Below, in pieces: positions 8,083-16,945 of a stretch of DNA of 33,742 bases. Source of the stretch: Candidatus Zipacnadia bacterium. GTDB taxonomy: Bacteria > Armatimonadota > Zipacnadia > Zipacnadales > Zipacnadaceae. Both the position numbers and the translations under genes were made by a program. Where the stretch lies: assembly GCA_029821195.1 (NCBI GenBank), contig JALGTU010000053.1, positions 1-33,742 of the forward strand, read 5' to 3'. The notes under the pieces were generated by a model that did not search any database, had not been told where the DNA came from, and saw only the letters and a list, made by a program, of their open reading frames with translations. Position 1 is the stretch's first letter; each line of letters begins with the position of its first letter.

Positions 8083-9063
8083 GTGGCGAACTGTAGTGCA
8101 TCGGTTATGGCCTGTGAGGAGATCGAGACAACCTGGGATCGTTGGGAGCTGCTGGTCTGCCCAACCTGCCACAGCAGGCTGCGCTGCGGGGAAGATGAGT
8201 TGTATTGTCCCACCTGCGACGTGGCCTACGCCATCACCGAGGGCGTGCCCCGCATGATTGATTGGGCTGGACTGCCTGCGGCGGTGCAACAGGAGATGGT
8301 GGGGCAGGACGAGCATTTTGCCGGTCTGCCGGATAAGGCCGTCTTCAAGCCCGACTTACATCCCCGCTACCGGCGCCGGCGCATGCAGGTGCGGCTCGCG
8401 CATCTGCTGGCAGCACTACAGGATGACCCCAGGCCGGCGAGCGCGACCCAACTGAGCGCGCGCAAGTCGGTGCACGTCGCGTGCTGCGGCACCGGCTACG
8501 AAGTTGAGGCGTTGCTGGGAGCGGGCTATGACGTCTCGGCTTCCGACCTGTCCGCCCAGGCACTCCGCGGGCTGGCCAAGCGGGCGACGGCTCGCGGCTA
8601 CCGCGTTCCCTACGTGCAAGCAGATGTGCTGCATCTGCCCTTCGCCACGGACAGCTTCGACCTGGTAGTGGTGGTCGAGGGGCTCCACCATACCCCCGAC
8701 GTGCCGGCGGGCTTTGCTGAGCTGGTGCGCGTTGCCCGGCACCGCGTGGCTCTGATCGAACCGTACACCGGCGTCGCCTTCAATCTGCTGGCTCGCGTGG
8801 GGCTTGCGCATCGCGACGAGTATTCCCGCACGCAACCGGGTCGGCTATCCGCCTCGTGGCTTGGGCAAGTGATGAGCAGTGAACGGCTTGCAGCCCGCGC
8901 ATGGCGGTTGTACCTCGACCTGCCGCCCGGGTTGGTGACCGACCGCCTGGGCGAGTTTCGTCTGGCCGGTGCCCTGCTCAGTGCAGTGACGTTGGGCCTA
9001 GAAGGAGTCCTACGCCTCTTCGGGGTGGGGAACAAGGCATTACTGAGCGTTGATTTGGTCTAG
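8083..9063 (+). CDS. Class I SAM-dependent methyltransferase with N-terminal Trm112-like zinc ribbon
   Basis: CPTCHSRLRCGEDELYCPTCDVAYAITEGVPRMI then VHVACCGTGYEVEALLGAGYDVSASDLS...VQADVLHLPFATDSFDLVVVVEGLHHTPD. Start may be GTG 8083 or ATG 8107. Confidence 0.88.
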   Translation: MANCSASVMACEEIETTWDRWELLVCPTCHSRLRCGEDELYCPTCDVAYAITEGVPRMIDWAGLPAAVQQEMVGQDEHFAGLPDKAVFKPDLHPRYRRRRMQVRLAHLLAALQDDPRPASATQLSARKSVHVACCGTGYEVEALLGAGYDVSASDLSAQALRGLAKRATARGYRVPYVQADVLHLPFATDSFDLVVVVEGLHHTPDVPAGFAELVRVARHRVALIEPYTGVAFNLLARVGLAHRDEYSRTQPGRLSASWLGQVMSSERLAARAWRLYLDLPPGLVTDRLGEFRLAGALLSAVTLGLEGVLRLFGVGNKALLSVDLV

Positions 9064-9117
9064 CCGACGGTAGCCGCCGGGCACCACGATTCAGCCAAAA
9101 AAACTTTCGCCAGGGGC

Positions 9118-9146
9118 TTGACATATCTCCAAGAATGTGCTATAAT
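9118..9146 (+). promoter_or_regulatory. Perfect-consensus sigma70-type promoter with extended -10 and upstream A-tract
   Basis: TTGACA (9118-9123), 17-nt spacer, TGC-TATAAT (-10 at 9141-9146); AAAAAAA tract just upstream. Confidence 0.9.
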
Positions 9147-9148
9147 CA

Positions 9149-9164
9149 TGTACAAGCTTGTACA
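9149..9164. promoter_or_regulatory. 16-bp perfect palindrome, candidate operator
   Basis: TGTACAAGCTTGTACA is its own reverse complement and covers the expected +1. Confidence 0.6.
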
Positions 9165-9370
9165 GGTCTTGGCTGGCGACTCTATACAAAGCTCCATTGG
9201 AACCAGCAAACACAGCTTGAGATGTAACGGCGCTCGCCTCCTCATCAACGCCCAGGTTGAGTCGCCGGATCTGAACCGTCTACTAAATGCAGCGTGCATC
9301 ACAGACAGTAGACGGAGAAGTCCAGCCGAACTCTTTTCCGCCCCGAAAGGAGTTCGGCTGCTGTTTACTT
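9153..9370 (+). ncRNA. Candidate structured small RNA of unknown class
   Basis: Own promoter; long-range stem CTGGCGACTC (9173-9182)/GAGTCGCCGG (9259-9268); hairpin CCGTCTACT (9276-9284)/AGTAGACGG (9307-9315) with inner ATGCA/TGCAT; terminal hairpin 9323-9360. Confidence 0.6.
9323..9370 (+). terminator. Intrinsic-terminator-like hairpin
   Basis: CAGCCGAACTCTTTTC-CGCCCC-GAAAGGAGTTCGGCTG (16-bp stem, one G.U) followed by CTGTTTACTT; the U-tract is imperfect. Confidence 0.7.
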
Positions 9371-9426
9371 GGGAATGCCTGGTATGAGCTGAGGCGCTTA
9401 CTGGTACAGACCGTCTGCGTGAGGGC

Positions 9427-9456
9427 TTGCTTCTCCAGGCACCCCTGTGTTATAAT
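9427..9456 (+). promoter_or_regulatory. Promoter for rpsT
   Basis: TTGCTT (9427-9432), 18-nt spacer, TGT-TATAAT (9451-9456). Confidence 0.7.
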
Positions 9457-9526
9457 AATATTGTCGCCGTCGGCGCAGCAAGCTGGCAGGCGGCTATTTA
9501 GTCTTAAGAACGGGAGAAAGTTGCAT

Positions 9527-9799
9527 ATGCCTCAGATCAAGGCGCGAGACAAGCACATTCGCCAGTCCGCCAGGCGGACGCGGCGCAATCGGAAACTAAA
9601 AGAACAGATCAAGTACGCAACCCGAGCGGCGCTGGACGCGGCGCGTGGCGGGGAGCAGGAAGAGATCGGAGCAGCACTCGCCCGGGCCTACAAAGCCATT
9701 GACAAAGCGGCGAAGGTAGGTACTTTCCACTCGCGGCGCAGTGATCGCAAGAAGTCGGTGCTGGCCCGGCAGGTGGCGCAACTTCAGGCTGCCGAGTAG
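9527..9799 (+). CDS. rpsT: 30S ribosomal protein S20
   Basis: MPQIKARDKHIRQSARRTRRNRKLKEQIKYATRAALDAA...YKAIDKAAKVGTFHSRRSDRKKSVLARQV; SD GGGAGAAAG upstream of ATG 9527. Confidence 0.96.
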   Translation: MPQIKARDKHIRQSARRTRRNRKLKEQIKYATRAALDAARGGEQEEIGAALARAYKAIDKAAKVGTFHSRRSDRKKSVLARQVAQLQAAE

Positions 9800-9815
9800 T
9801 GTTGCACGAAGCGTA

Positions 9816-10385
9816 CTAACTATCATCTGGGGCCGGAGGATCGGGTGATTCCACGGCTCCAGTTGTGTTGTCTACCGGGTCGTGTGCGTTGCCCCCTGCG
9901 GCGTCTGAGTCCGCTTCCTCGGCGCTCGCCAACTCTTGGATGCCCAAAGTTCGTTTGGTTCCCTCGCTGAGTTCGGTCATTAGCTCCCGAGGTACTGCCA
10001 CCGCGATCATGCCGCGCTTGCCCAGCATCCGTAGGTATTCGTTGAGGGAGATCTCGACCTCACGCCGGGTGAGCTTGTACTTCTGGCGAAGCGCCTCGAC
10101 TATCTGCTCGACGCTGTGCTGTCCATCGCACATATCCCAGACGAAGCTACCCACCTCGTCCAGGACAATGGACCGGGCCTCGGGCACTGCCAGGAAGAAG
10201 GTAATCACCTTGCCCTTAAGCCCGGCTCGCCGGGTCAGCGTAGCGACGACGTTGCCCTCCTCGTTATGCTTCCACTCCAGAGTGGGATTACGCAGGGGCC
10301 GCACCTGCATCGCCTGGCGGCGCGTGATCTCCGGCGGTGTTCTGCGCAGTTTCAGCTTGCTCAGCAGACTACTCCACAGCCGCAT
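9816..10385 (-). CDS. PqqD family protein (stand-alone)
   Basis: ARSIVLDEVGSFVWDMCDGQHSVEQIVEALRQKYKLTRREVEISLNEYLRMLGKRGMI. Confidence 0.82.
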   Translation of the reverse strand: MRLWSSLLSKLKLRRTPPEITRRQAMQVRPLRNPTLEWKHNEEGNVVATLTRRAGLKGKVITFFLAVPEARSIVLDEVGSFVWDMCDGQHSVEQIVEALRQKYKLTRREVEISLNEYLRMLGKRGMIAVAVPRELMTELSEGTKRTLGIQELASAEEADSDAAGGNAHDPVDNTTGAVESPDPPAPDDS

Positions 10386-11325
10386 GGGTGTGCCTCTCGT
10401 CGGCAGTCGCAGATCGGTTGGCCTGGGCCGTAAACCGGCGCGTGACCGGGATTGGCTGTATTGAGCCGGGCCTCAACACCAGGATGGTGACCTCCGGCGG
10501 GCATAGGAAGCGGGCCTCGGTACCCGCGTAGACGCCTCGGCTGATGTAGGCGACCGTATTGTCGCCGAACCGCAGCAGCCCGTCGGAACGCTGGCGCAGG
10601 CGCCAGACCGGGGCCCAGACGCTGCCCCAGCCGGGCAGTCGGCACTGGCCGCCGTGAGTATGGCCGGCCAGCAGTAAGTCGGCCCACTGCGCTCCGGGCA
10701 GGTCAATAGCGTCGGGGGAATGGGCCAGCAGAATCTTTAGGTCAGCCGGGGCGGAATTCGCTAAGGCAGCGTCGAGATGGTCCCGCCCGCACGAGGGATC
10801 ACCAATGCCGACGATGGTGACGGTCCGTCCGTTGATGGTAAGTGTGCGGCTGGCGTTTTCCAGCAGGTCTACTCCGGCATTGCTCAGGGCTTCTTCCCAT
10901 TGGCCCAGTGCCACGGGGGGATTAGGAGTGCCGTACAGGTAGGCGCCCAGCGTGCAGTCCCAGTCGTGGTTACCCAGCACGGCGTAAACGCCATACTCGG
11001 CACGCAGGCGTGCGAGCCGGTCCACCGCGTACGCCATATTGTGTGAGCCGTCGGCCATGTCGCCGGTGATCATGACCAGGTCGGGAGCCTCCCGGAGCGT
11101 CGCTGCTACCGCCCGCCTCGACATTTGTCCCGCAGTGGCATTCGCGGAGCAATGCAGGTCAGAGAGATGGGCAATACGCAGGCCCGCCAGCTCCTCGGGC
11201 AGATCGGGCACGGGTATGTCAAGGTGGCGTACACGCAGGCTCCGTGGCTCGATCAGTGAAGCGTAGACCCAGAAGACCGCCGTGGCAGCGACAACCGTCC
11301 ATAGGATTATCGCCACAGTGACCAT
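10369..11325 (-). CDS. Metallophosphoesterase (YkuE-like)
   Basis: LRIAHLSDLHCS, VMITGDMADG, YAVLGNHDWD, LLAHSPDA, LLLAGHTHGGQCRLPG. Confidence 0.92.
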   Translation of the reverse strand: MVTVAIILWTVVAATAVFWVYASLIEPRSLRVRHLDIPVPDLPEELAGLRIAHLSDLHCSANATAGQMSRRAVAATLREAPDLVMITGDMADGSHNMAYAVDRLARLRAEYGVYAVLGNHDWDCTLGAYLYGTPNPPVALGQWEEALSNAGVDLLENASRTLTINGRTVTIVGIGDPSCGRDHLDAALANSAPADLKILLAHSPDAIDLPGAQWADLLLAGHTHGGQCRLPGWGSVWAPVWRLRQRSDGLLRFGDNTVAYISRGVYAGTEARFLCPPEVTILVLRPGSIQPIPVTRRFTAQANRSATADERHTHAAVE

Positions 11326-11327
11326 AT

Positions 11328-11747
11328 CTACTGGCCTTCTTCTGACTTCGGTGGGACTGGTGGAGCCGAATCGTCGTGAAGGGGACGCTTCCGGCTGGCG
11401 AGCGGCTCCTGAAGCTGGCGCACAGTGCGTAGGGCGACATACAATAGGATGCCGACTACAAGGAGCGCAGCAGCGGTTATGTAGAAGCTCGCGGGCGCGT
11501 CGCCGCCCAGTCGGAAGCTGCCCCGGCGGGAGGAATACTCAATGATGGGGCCGCCCAGGATGGACCGCGCGCCGGCGAGCACGATAATCGTCGCCACCAG
11601 GCAGAGCCAGACCATCACCAGGCCCCGCCAAATCGCCGTCACTTGGTGGCCCAGGTCAGTGGCCTTGACGTAGATCAGGTAGCTAAGGAAGACGGTCGCT
11701 CCCGTCACTGCCAGACCAATTGCGATCCATTCAGCGGTATTGATCAT
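11328..11747 (-). CDS. Membrane protein of unknown function
   Basis: 139 aa, about three hydrophobic segments, 2-nt gap to the downstream gene. Confidence 0.6.
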   Translation of the reverse strand: MINTAEWIAIGLAVTGATVFLSYLIYVKATDLGHQVTAIWRGLVMVWLCLVATIIVLAGARSILGGPIIEYSSRRGSFRLGGDAPASFYITAAALLVVGILLYVALRTVRQLQEPLASRKRPLHDDSAPPVPPKSEEGQ

Positions 11748-11761
11748 TGTGAAAACCTCGG

Positions 11762-13159
11762 CTACTGCTGGCCGCCCACTACCATCTCGGCGATGCGCAG
11801 ATGCGGTCCGCCGGTGTCTACCGGCACGCCCTGGCCGCCCTTGCCACAGGTGCCGCCGTTGCGCAATACTACGTCATCGCCTACCGCGGTCACGGTTTGC
11901 AGCGTCTCCAGAGTCATTCCGGAGATGTTGACGTTGCGATAGTGCTGGCCGAGCTGGCCCTTCTCGATAGCGTAGGCTTCCTCCACGTTACAGGTGAACT
12001 GGCCCTGGGCGGTAAAGACGTAGCCCCACTGGCCACCCTTCAGATACATCCCGTGGTCAATGTCAGCGATCATCTCCTCCAGGCTGGCTTCGCCTGGGGC
12101 GATGAAGGTATTACTCATCCGTACCTGGGGCGCGAACTTGTGTCCGCCGGCCCGACCGCAGCCGTTAGGCTCAACCCCAAAGCGCGCCGCGGTCTCCAGG
12201 CTGTGCAGAAAGGTCTGCAATACGCCGTCTTCGACCAGGACGTGCCGCTGCGCCGGGATGCCCTCGTGGTCGTACCGGTACGAGCCGTTGGCGTCGGGAA
12301 GCGTGGGGTCATCTATGATGGTGACCATCGGTGCTGCGACCAGCTCGCCGATTTTGCCGTCGAGGATCGAGTTGCCCGCCCACACGGCGTCTGCCTCACA
12401 GTTGTGCCCGAAAGCCTCGTGGGTGAGCAGACCGCAGATCTTCGGATCTATGATGACCTCGAACTTGCCCGCGGGCGGCGGCGCGGCGCTGAGCAGCTTC
12501 AGAGCACGGCGGGCCACCACGCCGGCGAATTCATCCGGGTCGGTATCCTCCATTAGTTCATAGCCCACAGCGTTGGCCTGGTAATCCGCGGCGCGCTGCC
12601 GGACATCGCCGTCCTGAGCGGTGACGACTACGCCGATCAGACAGCGCACTGAATCGTACTCGATATATGTCCCGAAGGTGTTGCCCATCTGCATCTGCGC
12701 CGAACTGTCGGCGTAGAAAGCTATCGTGTTGGCGATACGTTCGGGGTCCTGTTGGCGGGCGACCTTCTCCAGTTCGAATACGGCACTGACCCGGTCATCG
12801 AGCGGGACCTGAGCGGGATCAATGCGGTAGTTGGTGCTCACTTTGGCCTCGACCGGTTCGACCTCGGCGACCCTGCCGGGCTCGGTTACATTACCACTGG
12901 CGGCGCGCGCCATAGCCACCGCGTCGTCCACACACTGGTTAAGCTCGCGGGTAGCGATCTTGTTGGTCGGCGCAAAGCCCCAGGCACCGTCCACCAGGAC
13001 GCGCAGTCCCGCGCCGTGGATGGAGGCGTGCGAGATCTTATCAGCGCGGCCGTCTTCCACGTCCACTGACGTCCGCTGGCCTTGCGCGGCCCGCAAGTCG
13101 GCAAACTCGGCGCCCTTCTGCTTGGCTCGGTTTAGTGTGCTTTCGATCAGTTCTCTCAT
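11762..13159 (-). CDS. tldD: TldD/PmbA family metalloprotease, TldD-like
   Basis: HExxxH motif in GLLTHEAFGHNCEADAV; C-term GGTCGKGGQGVPVDTGGPHLRIAEMVVGG. Confidence 0.93.
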   Translation of the reverse strand: MRELIESTLNRAKQKGAEFADLRAAQGQRTSVDVEDGRADKISHASIHGAGLRVLVDGAWGFAPTNKIATRELNQCVDDAVAMARAASGNVTEPGRVAEVEPVEAKVSTNYRIDPAQVPLDDRVSAVFELEKVARQQDPERIANTIAFYADSSAQMQMGNTFGTYIEYDSVRCLIGVVVTAQDGDVRQRAADYQANAVGYELMEDTDPDEFAGVVARRALKLLSAAPPPAGKFEVIIDPKICGLLTHEAFGHNCEADAVWAGNSILDGKIGELVAAPMVTIIDDPTLPDANGSYRYDHEGIPAQRHVLVEDGVLQTFLHSLETAARFGVEPNGCGRAGGHKFAPQVRMSNTFIAPGEASLEEMIADIDHGMYLKGGQWGYVFTAQGQFTCNVEEAYAIEKGQLGQHYRNVNISGMTLETLQTVTAVGDDVVLRNGGTCGKGGQGVPVDTGGPHLRIAEMVVGGQQ

Positions 13160-13170
13160 TACCAGGTTCC

Positions 13171-14259
13171 CTATCGGTTAGACTTGGCGGGGATGCGCGA
13201 GCGGCGCAGCCGCGACTTGAGTTTGCCCAAGCGTTGGGTGATCGGCTGGGCCCAGTCGAACAACCGGTACGCGCCCGGCCGCAGGATCAGGTCCCAGTCG
13301 CCGATGTATTCCACGTACTGGGCGGCAAAGCCTCGCTTGAAGCGGTTCAGCCCGGCGGTGCTGCCCTGGGCCTCGCCGTTGATCTCCCGGGCAACACCGC
13401 GCATATCAAAGACCGTGCATCCCTGCTGCTTGGCCCATTGCATCATCCGCCACTGGAGCAGGTAGTTGGGCATCAGGTTGCGGTGGCGGTTACTCGAGGC
13501 CCCGTAAACATACCAGGCCTGATGCCCCAGTATGAAGGCAATGGTGCCTGCCACCAGTTCGTCTGCGACTTGCGCGAGAAACAGCCGTCCCAGACCGGGT
13601 TCGATGATCAGGTCCCAGATGTCGTAGAAATAGGATATATCGCGCACCACGAAGCCGTCGCGTTCGGCGGTGGTCTTGAGCAGCTCGTAGAAGGCGGGCA
13701 GGTCGTGCCGCCGGCATTCTTCGGGCACTTCAACGCCTCTGCGCTCCGCCAGGCGGATGTTGTAGCGCGTCTTGGGCTTGAAACTGGCGATCAGCTCGTC
13801 AAGGTCGCCGCTGATATCCACCTTCATTACATAACGCGGCTGCACGCCGCCGAAGTCTCCGCCCTGGTGACGAGCGCGAAAGCCGGCCTGCTCCAGGGCG
13901 GCTACGACCTCGGTGCGCTCCGCCGGAATGGCTGGGTCTATCTTCAGCGCCATCGCCCGGTGTGCTACGGCAACCTCTCGCATCTCGGCCAGCAAGTGCG
14001 GCCAGGCCGATTCGGCGTTGAAATCCACGATGGGCCCCCGGGGCGCGTAGAGCAGGCAACCGCCCACAACCGGGGCCGGGCGCTTGAGCAGCAGGCAGGT
14101 GGCGACAATCTGATCGCCCTCGGCCACGGCTACCGGCAGCGGCTGCCAGCCAGTGCGGGCCTTCAGCTCGCCCCACTCCCAGCACTGGAGGACATCGCCG
14201 TAGAGTGAGCGAGCCACGAAGTCATTCCACTCAATTCGTCGTTCTTCGCCAATAATCAT
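13171..14259 (-). CDS. FemAB/FemX-like peptidoglycan bridge aminoacyltransferase (GNAT fold)
   Basis: WGELKARTGWQPLPVAV...LLYAPRGPIVDFNA...SFKPKTRYNIRLAERRGVEV...YGASSNRHRNLMPNYLLQWRMMQWAKQQGCTVFDMRGV. Confidence 0.9.
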   Translation of the reverse strand: MIIGEERRIEWNDFVARSLYGDVLQCWEWGELKARTGWQPLPVAVAEGDQIVATCLLLKRPAPVVGGCLLYAPRGPIVDFNAESAWPHLLAEMREVAVAHRAMALKIDPAIPAERTEVVAALEQAGFRARHQGGDFGGVQPRYVMKVDISGDLDELIASFKPKTRYNIRLAERRGVEVPEECRRHDLPAFYELLKTTAERDGFVVRDISYFYDIWDLIIEPGLGRLFLAQVADELVAGTIAFILGHQAWYVYGASSNRHRNLMPNYLLQWRMMQWAKQQGCTVFDMRGVAREINGEAQGSTAGLNRFKRGFAAQYVEYIGDWDLILRPGAYRLFDWAQPITQRLGKLKSRLRRSRIPAKSNR

Positions 14260-14292
14260 ACCAAAAGCAAATTGCTCTCCGGTGACGGCGTC

Positions 14293-15351
14293 CTATCTAT
14301 TGCGCGCCAGTAGCTCCTGGATGGCCTGGAAGACGCTTTCTGGCGATATCGCGCGCATGCACGGGTAGTCGCGGCAGGTCGGCTTGTTCCAGCAGGCACA
14401 CTCCGGCTTTGACCACAGTACGATGTTATTGTCGCCATGAGGACCGGTCAGATGGGGAAAACTCGGCCCAAACAGCGCTACCACCGGGGTGTCGAGCGCA
14501 ACGGCAATGTGGGTGGCACCGGTGTCGGCGGAGACCAGTACGGCGCAGCGGTCAATCAGCGCGGGCAACTGCGATAGCGTCGTATGCCCAACGGCATCAA
14601 TTAGCGGCACTGTTGTCTGCTGCTTGATGGACTCGGCCCGCTGGCGGTCACCAGGGCCACCGATGAGGACTATTGGCACATCCCAGTGCTGGAGCAGCAA
14701 TTCCGCCAGCTTGGCGAAGTGTGCGGTAGGCCAGCATCTGTGCGGCTTGAAAGCCCCCACATTGAGGCCGATCAGCCGCCCATCAGCAGATGCCGGATTG
14801 CCGGATAGAAAGTCAGCCGCCCATTGTCGCCCCGCCGGGGAGATCGGCAGGCGGAACTCCACCGGCTGGGTCGGGCAGCCCAGGTACTCGGCCATCAGCA
14901 AGAAGCGGTCCACGGCATGCAGGTTATGGTCGCCGGGCACTATCTCGTTTACCAGCCTGGTACTGAGCTCCCGCTCGTCATCGAATCCCAGACGGCGCGG
15001 TGCCCCCGACAGGTAAGAGATCAGCGCGCTTTTCAGCAGTCCCTGGGGGTCTATGGCCATGTCAAATTGGCGGGAGCGCAGCAGCCGCCTGGCCCGGCGC
15101 AGCTCGCCGATGAGCGGGATGATCTCGCGCGCACTGTGCCGCCGTACGGGGATGACGTCATCCAGGCAGTCATGCCCCTGGAGTATCTCCTGAAAGCGGT
15201 GGTCTACCAGCCAGGAGATGTGCGCGTCGGGGAAGCCGCGGCGCAGCGCGACCAACGTCGGCATCGTGTTGACTATGTCGCCTATGGAGCTGCGCCTGAT
15301 CAATAGCAGGCGCTGGGGAGTCTCGATTTGCGGTTTAGGTGAGGTTGCCAT
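14293..15351 (-). CDS. Glycosyltransferase family 9 (heptosyltransferase-like)
   Basis: LLIRRSSIGDIVNTMPTLVALRRGFPDAHISWLVD...VLIGGPGDRQRAESI...LVSADTGATHIAVALDTPVVALFGPS. Confidence 0.92.
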   Translation of the reverse strand: MATSPKPQIETPQRLLLIRRSSIGDIVNTMPTLVALRRGFPDAHISWLVDHRFQEILQGHDCLDDVIPVRRHSAREIIPLIGELRRARRLLRSRQFDMAIDPQGLLKSALISYLSGAPRRLGFDDERELSTRLVNEIVPGDHNLHAVDRFLLMAEYLGCPTQPVEFRLPISPAGRQWAADFLSGNPASADGRLIGLNVGAFKPHRCWPTAHFAKLAELLLQHWDVPIVLIGGPGDRQRAESIKQQTTVPLIDAVGHTTLSQLPALIDRCAVLVSADTGATHIAVALDTPVVALFGPSFPHLTGPHGDNNIVLWSKPECACWNKPTCRDYPCMRAISPESVFQAIQELLARNR

Positions 15352-15357
15352 AAAGTG

Positions 15358-15993
15358 TTATTGGGTTGTTTTGCCGCTCAGAATGCGGGTGAGGATGCCC
15401 GGCAGGTCTTGGGCAAACGCGCGTAGCGCCCGCCCCCGGTGGCTCACCTGGTTCTTCTCCTGTGGATTCATCTGCGCGAAAGTCTTTGCCGCTGGCGGAT
15501 ACCAGAACAGCGGGTCATATCCGAAGCCGCCTGTCCCTTTCGGCTCCGTTGTGATCAGACCGTCAACGCGGCCCTCCCAGGTGCCCAGTACGTTACCCCG
15601 GGCATCCGCCAGGATCAGCACACATATAAAAGAAGCCGCCCGCTGTGGGCCGGTCAGCCGACTCATCTGCTCCAGGAGCCACGCGATGCGCTCGGGGTCA
15701 CTATCCGCGATGCGGCTGGAGTGCACCCCCGGCGCCCCGTCGAGTGCGGGGACGAGAAGCCCGCTGTCGTCGGCCATCGCCAGGTACCCGCTCACCCGTG
15801 CAGCCGCGGTCGCCTTCTCCGTGGCATTGCCGGCAAAGTCGTCGTGCGATTCGTTGAGCTGCGGCGGGTTGGGCAGGTCGCCCAGCGCGATTACCTTCAG
15901 CGGTGTTTCGTGCAGCAGTTCACGGATTTCCCGGACCTTGCCGGGGTTCTCCGAGGCGACTACCACTACCTGCCGGCCGGCGTGCTGCATCAT
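15358..15993 (-). CDS. rdgB: Non-canonical purine NTP pyrophosphatase, RdgB/HAM1 family
   Basis: VVVASENPGKVREIRELL...ADDSGLLVPALDGAPGVHSSRIA...GTGGFGYDPLFWYP...KNQVSHRGRALRAF. ATG 15993 preferred; the 332-aa ORF extension is out-of-family. Confidence 0.95.
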   Translation of the reverse strand: MMQHAGRQVVVVASENPGKVREIRELLHETPLKVIALGDLPNPPQLNESHDDFAGNATEKATAAARVSGYLAMADDSGLLVPALDGAPGVHSSRIADSDPERIAWLLEQMSRLTGPQRAASFICVLILADARGNVLGTWEGRVDGLITTEPKGTGGFGYDPLFWYPPAAKTFAQMNPQEKNQVSHRGRALRAFAQDLPGILTRILSGKTTQ

Positions 15994-15994
15994 C

Positions 15995-16945
15995 CTATCC
16001 CGCCCCGGTCTCTTTGAGTATCCGGTCAATGTGCACCAGTTGCTCAGCGGTGAGTTGCCAGCCTGCCGCCCCCGCTGTCTCGGCAATCTGGTCCGGGCGT
16101 TTGGCCCCGCATAGCGCGCAGGTAACTCCCGGCTGACTGAGCACCCACGCCACCGCCAGTTGCGCCATAGTCTTGCCCGCCTCCTCAGCCACTTGCGCCA
16201 TTCGGCGGACTGCTTCGACATTGTGCCTGAGTTGCTCGCCCTGCCACGCCGGGTGGCGACTGCGGTGATCGGTTTCGGGGAAGGTAGCATTCTCATCGTA
16301 TTTTCCGGTGAGCAGTCCCCGCGCCATCGGGCTGTAGCAGAGCACACCGATACCATTCTCCCGGCAGAAGGGCAGGAGCTGTTCTTCGATGTGGCGGTCG
16401 AGCATATTGTACTGTGGCTGGAGGCTGACCAGTTGGCCGATCGCCATTGATTTCTTCATCTGCTCGACGTTGTAGTTGGAGACGCCGATGTAGCGAATCT
16501 TGCCCGCCTCCTGAAGCTCGACCATCGCAGCCATTGACTCTTCGGGCGCGGTGTTCTCTTCATCCGGCCAGTGTACCTGGTATAGGTCAATGTAATCGGT
16601 ACCCAGGCGCTTCAGGCTGGCCTCGCAGGCCTGGAGCAGGTACTCTTTGCTGACGTTGCTCGTAGGCATATCGTCCGCACCGATGTACCGCCCGCCCTTG
16701 GTGGCGACAAAGACCTCGTCGCGATGACCGCGCAGCGCCTGGCCCAGCACTTGTTCGGAATGCCCCGAACCGTAGACATCCGCGGTATCGAAGAAGTTGA
16801 TGCCCAGATCAACAGCGCGGTGCACTGCGGCAATGGACTGCTGGTCCACGACATCGTCGCCCCACCACCATTTGCCCATCGCCCAGCAACCGAAACCAAT
16901 CACAGATACTTCCATATCGGTTGGGCCCAGCTTACGATATTCCAT
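15995..16945 (-). CDS. Aldo/keto reductase
   Basis: MEYRKLGPTDMEVSVIGFGCWAMG...INFFDTADVYGSGHSEQVLGQALRG...DYIDLYQVHWPD...IRYIGVSNYN; own SD AAGGAG upstream of ATG 16945. Confidence 0.93.
   Translation of the reverse strand: MEYRKLGPTDMEVSVIGFGCWAMGKWWWGDDVVDQQSIAAVHRAVDLGINFFDTADVYGSGHSEQVLGQALRGHRDEVFVATKGGRYIGADDMPTSNVSKEYLLQACEASLKRLGTDYIDLYQVHWPDEENTAPEESMAAMVELQEAGKIRYIGVSNYNVEQMKKSMAIGQLVSLQPQYNMLDRHIEEQLLPFCRENGIGVLCYSPMARGLLTGKYDENATFPETDHRSRHPAWQGEQLRHNVEAVRRMAQVAEEAGKTMAQLAVAWVLSQPGVTCALCGAKRPDQIAETAGAAGWQLTAEQLVHIDRILKETGAG

Noticed and set aside
9118-9387. 89-aa plus ORF (MTYLQECAIIMYKLVQVLAG...)
   Set aside because: Starts within the promoter, lacks an RBS, composition is not protein-like, and it overlaps strong RNA hairpins; ncRNA is the better reading.
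13135-14208. 357-aa plus-strand ORF
   Set aside because: Antisense to FemAB; high-GC shadow ORF.
15358-16356. 332-aa version of RdgB
   Set aside because: The N-terminal 121 aa are Arg/Trp-rich, out of family, and overlap the AKR C-terminus; the family-consistent start is 15993.
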